This document shows positions 61,267-64,000 of a stretch of 64,000 nt of DNA, piece after piece. The notes under the pieces were generated by a model that saw nothing but the letters and a program-made list of their open reading frames with translations, ran no database searches and had not been told where the DNA came from. Position 1 is the first letter of the stretch. Every line of letters starts with the position of its first letter. Position numbers and translations under genes: made by a program. Source of the DNA: Lindgomyces ingoldianus (Eukaryota; Ascomycota; Dothideomycetes; Pleosporales; Lindgomycetaceae); the NCBI RefSeq assembly GCF_010093535.1, contig NW_022985198.1, positions 634,100-698,099 of the forward strand, in the 5' to 3' direction.

Positions 61267-62215
61267 CAGCAGGTCGACTTAAGACGAAGAGGGTTTTCTG
61301 ATAGCCTCCTGTACTGCTTTAGAAACGAGTGTTTGCTCATTAAAGAAGGACCTAGCACCTTGCTTATCCATCTACGGAGTATCTCTACCCGCGACCTACA
61401 CCCACCCACCTCCACCAGCCATTCTGAGCTTTCCTTGCCCACGTTATCAAACATTCTGAACTTCAATACCCACTGTGCGCTGATTGAGTCCATGTTCTTT
61501 GTCTTTCGAAGTACCAAAATTAACACTGTAATAATAACTGGGATTCCTACGAACATCAATCCGCCCAATATAACCCCGATTGTCGCGCCTACGTTTAACC
61601 TCGACTTCGCCTTGCCGATACTGGACTAGGTATTGACGCAATCGAATTACGGGATGAGGAAGTCGAGTTCCAGTTCGAAGACACCGGGGACGAAGACATT
61701 GAAATCAATGATGAAGCAAACGAAGGAACAATAACTGACGCCTCCGACATAGCATAAAGATAAAATCTACCCCTGGACGACTCATTCTTTGAACCTGTGT
61801 GTATCGGTAGGTTTAAATTTGAATACGCTTTAAATCTCAGCGCATCAGTTTGGACCATGTGGTTACTAATGTTGACTGTCCAGGCCCGAGCGCCTGTCAT
61901 TTCCGTCGTTATGTTGGCTTCCCAATCACCCCGGTCACGGAGAGTAATATTAGGGCGAACTATTTAGGCACTTACAAAGAATAACTGAGCAAAAGAATTA
62001 GATCGGAACTAAGCGATCCACAGATTACAGATCGGCGGTACCGTGACACCACCCCACTATCCTTTCAGCCACGCTATGTTCATCGTGTCTGCAACGGTCT
62101 ATTGCTCAGAAGAGTCGCTTAACCTACCATCCAGAACTGTAAATTGGTTGTATTGGCCGACTGCTCTTGCTGTGTGGCTGCGAGAGACAATCCGGAACAG
62201 GAAGGATGATAGCAT
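61267..62215 (-). pseudogene. Dead tandem paralog of the 59730-60682 membrane protein
   Basis: From ATG 62215 the frame follows the intact neighbour: a damaged leader, then QFTVLDGRLSDSSEQ against QFTVPDPNVTDLSEHW. Three in-frame TAGs (62101-62099, 62059-62057, 62011-62009) fall exactly where the intact copy has Trp codons, with the same spacing of 14 and 16 codons. After the decayed intron, WTVNISNHMVQTDALRFKAY aligns with the second exon of the neighbour. A frameshift near 61630 is followed by the membrane helix (VGATIGVILGGLMFVGIPVI). The right part of the coding sequence has diverged. The left boundary is approximate. Confidence 0.82.
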
Positions 62216-63094
62216 CGTAATTTAGTTGCTTTTCAAGAGACGCACCATAGAATTTGTGCTTTCCCCTATCTGCAAGAGAAACATCAAGGCAAAAGCATAT
62301 TCGGCAAGACGAAGGCAGAAAGTTCAAGGAATGATGAGAGTGGTGTGAATCACTTTTCACATTTAGTCAGGCTTTCTGTACAGGTTGCGCAAGGCTGGAT
62401 CCCATGCAGGGGCTGATTTTTCCCAATCTTCTGTCCCTCCCACTAATAATCACTGCGGTCCTCTTATCTAATATCTCATGATATTTCACCCCGTTGGAAA
62501 GGTATGTCTGGTGCCGTACAAAGCCGCCGCCGCTGCATGATGGCGACAATGAGGACAAAAACGCGCAGAGCCTTCTCACTCCATTTCCGGGTGGCCTCCC
62601 CAGCCGGAAAATGACGGCCCAATGTCCCAGTATGCTCCTCAGCGAAACTTACGTTGTCCGGATGTCTAAATGAAACCATACGTCTCATTCCTGTTTTTCT
62701 AGTCTCTCATCAGCGCGAAACGATGTCGAGAGTCGTTGAGCCGGATGAGGAAGATATATGTCTGCTGATTACCTCTCGAGATCTCATTGCATTTCCCAGA
62801 TGGCACGTTGCTCTTCAAAGTCTTGCAGAGCACGGGGAAATACAGACCGTAGACATCTTAGAGGTTGGTCAGCATGCCTGGTTTCTTAAAATACCATAAG
62901 AGGTTGAGTTTACCGTTCTTCTCTATGCACATATTGGAGGACGCATTGCCAATAGTTCTCTCAAATTGAATAGAAAGTCATCGCATTCAAAAAGAACCGG
63001 AATAATTTTGATGCAGCTGCACACCCCAAAGACGCGCTCGCATGGGTCCGTCCATGTCCCGCAATGGGTTGGCTGATCTCTTTTTGATGGCCGC
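62216..63094. other. Intergenic, no gene supported
   Basis: Holds an open ATG frame at 62723-62899 (59 aa, with EPDEEDICLLITSRDLIAFP) and short minus-strand frames (62367-62688). None has splice-consistent partners or a family I recognise. Confidence 0.45.
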
Positions 63095-64000
63095 CTATTT
63101 CGGATTAGTTGACTCCAAGCACCTTCGCACATGCCGATCGAGGTTGTCTTTCCTAGTGAACCGTTTCTCTGGAGAATTGCACTTTGGATTCGGGCATCTA
63201 AGGATAGTGCCGTTAAAGCCTAAGATCTCTTGATGTAAAGATCGTTTGTGGCGTTCGAGGTCGGCGTTTAGACTGAAGGCTTTTTGGCAACTTTCGACGG
63301 GGCAGACGTAGCGTCGACGGTGTTTGCGATTGATATGCTTACTTTTCGCTTATTAGACGCGGTAAGAACGGGTGACGAACTGCAACTTACTTTCGTTGAC
63401 CGGAGGTTCGGAATTTGAGGGTACACTCTGTACAACTGTATGAAACCCCAGAAGCATCTAGAGGAGTGCTCGATGGAGTTGTCAGATTTGTTATCGCCGT
63501 ACCGGGCGTGCTATTATGCGAAGATGAATTCGGTGTAGATCGAGAGTCAGGGCTAGAGTCCATGTCTCCAGGACTAAGACGAGGGCTAGGACATGTAGTA
63601 GATACAGAAGCATTAGATTCAGGGCCTGGAGTGTAATCCATTGCTTCTAAAGCATCTGTGGGCATATTCGAGAGATATTCTACTATTGATGACGAGTCCG
63701 CGGGCATTAAACCCGTTAATACCAACAAATCTGTGCTTGGGTCCCCGAAGCAGGGTTGCTCTGGATTCTCGACAAATTTGCTAGTTGCGGGTCAGGTACT
63801 TGCCATTAAAATCGAGTGGTTCGTTAACGTACCTATTCCGCTCTATCCTAGACAAATTTATATCGTGATATGAGCTCGAGAGTCTTACGGTAGTCGCTGG
63901 TGTACCTCCACCAGCTACAGATGCAGGCTCTGATCCAAACTCACCTTCCGACTCGTCAGCCGCCAATGTTGCACTTTCATTAAGCACCAGAAATGATTTG
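63095..64000 (-). CDS. C2H2 zinc-finger protein (N-terminus beyond window)
   Basis: A likely transcription factor. Exons in the window: 64000-63833 (open to the edge), 63780-63391 and 63341-63095, with introns of 52 and 49 nt. The N-terminal part seen is Ser/Thr/Pro-rich and acidic. The second junction completes the first finger, CTECTLKFRTSGQRNKH...H. Finger 2 is YVCPVESCQKAFSLNADLER followed by H-x4-H spacing (HKRSLH). Finger 3 is CPNPKC...FTRKDNLDRHVRRC. The fingers sit at the very C-terminus, a common layout in ascomycete C2H2 regulators. Translation is intact in all visible exons, unlike its left neighbour. The ATG is right of the window. Confidence 0.85.

Overview
The window reads as nuclear DNA of a filamentous ascomycete, most likely in or near the Leotiomycetes (inference). 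The evidence is many short introns of about 45-70 nt with GTAAGT/GTACGT-type donors, CTAAC/CTGAC branch sites and CAG/TAG acceptors; an alpha-1,3-glucan synthase; fungal-type families such as NmrA, an NB-ARC/TPR protein and an MFS sugar transporter; and AT-rich, transition-damaged transposon and pseudogene remains like those left by repeat-induced point mutation (RIP). All gene models were spliced by hand, with reading phase checked across each junction.

Region 1 (1-22.5 kb) is a dense housekeeping block: midasin (C-terminus cut by the left edge), mitochondrial ribosomal protein bL12m, the CTD-kinase gamma subunit CTK3, pyrroline-5-carboxylate reductase, a large RING/RS-rich protein, an alpha/beta hydrolase and a small unknown gene. 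MDN1/bL12m and CTK3/PRO3 are divergent pairs on promoters of about 250-300 bp.

Region 2 (22.5-32.5 kb) is gene-poor. It holds one small unknown gene, an AIF/AMID-like FAD oxidoreductase and a secreted-protein gene broken by a 1223-bp hAT-like element. The element has 31-bp terminal inverted repeats and an 8-bp target duplication that copies the host intron's branch site.

Region 3 (32.5-40 kb) is a compact group: NmrA-like protein, bHLH regulator, transaldolase and sugar transporter. Five same-strand copies of a GCACACAGGGCA-type motif lie in the transaldolase/transporter intergenic region, so this may be a small sugar-use cluster.

Region 4 (42-51.6 kb) has an F-box-like/C2H2 protein and the cell-wall gene AGS1.

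Region 5 (52-64 kb) is accessory and decaying. It contains a broken VOC/glyoxalase-like gene, a REI1-like paralog lacking one zinc finger, a badly decayed NB-ARC/TPR (NLR-like) gene whose 42-residue TPR units still show as a 126-bp DNA period, a 40-residue cysteine-rich peptide gene resembling a metallothionein, an intact single-pass membrane protein with a dead paralog beside it, and a C2H2 zinc-finger gene running off the right edge. No CRISPR array, rRNA or convincing tRNA was seen.
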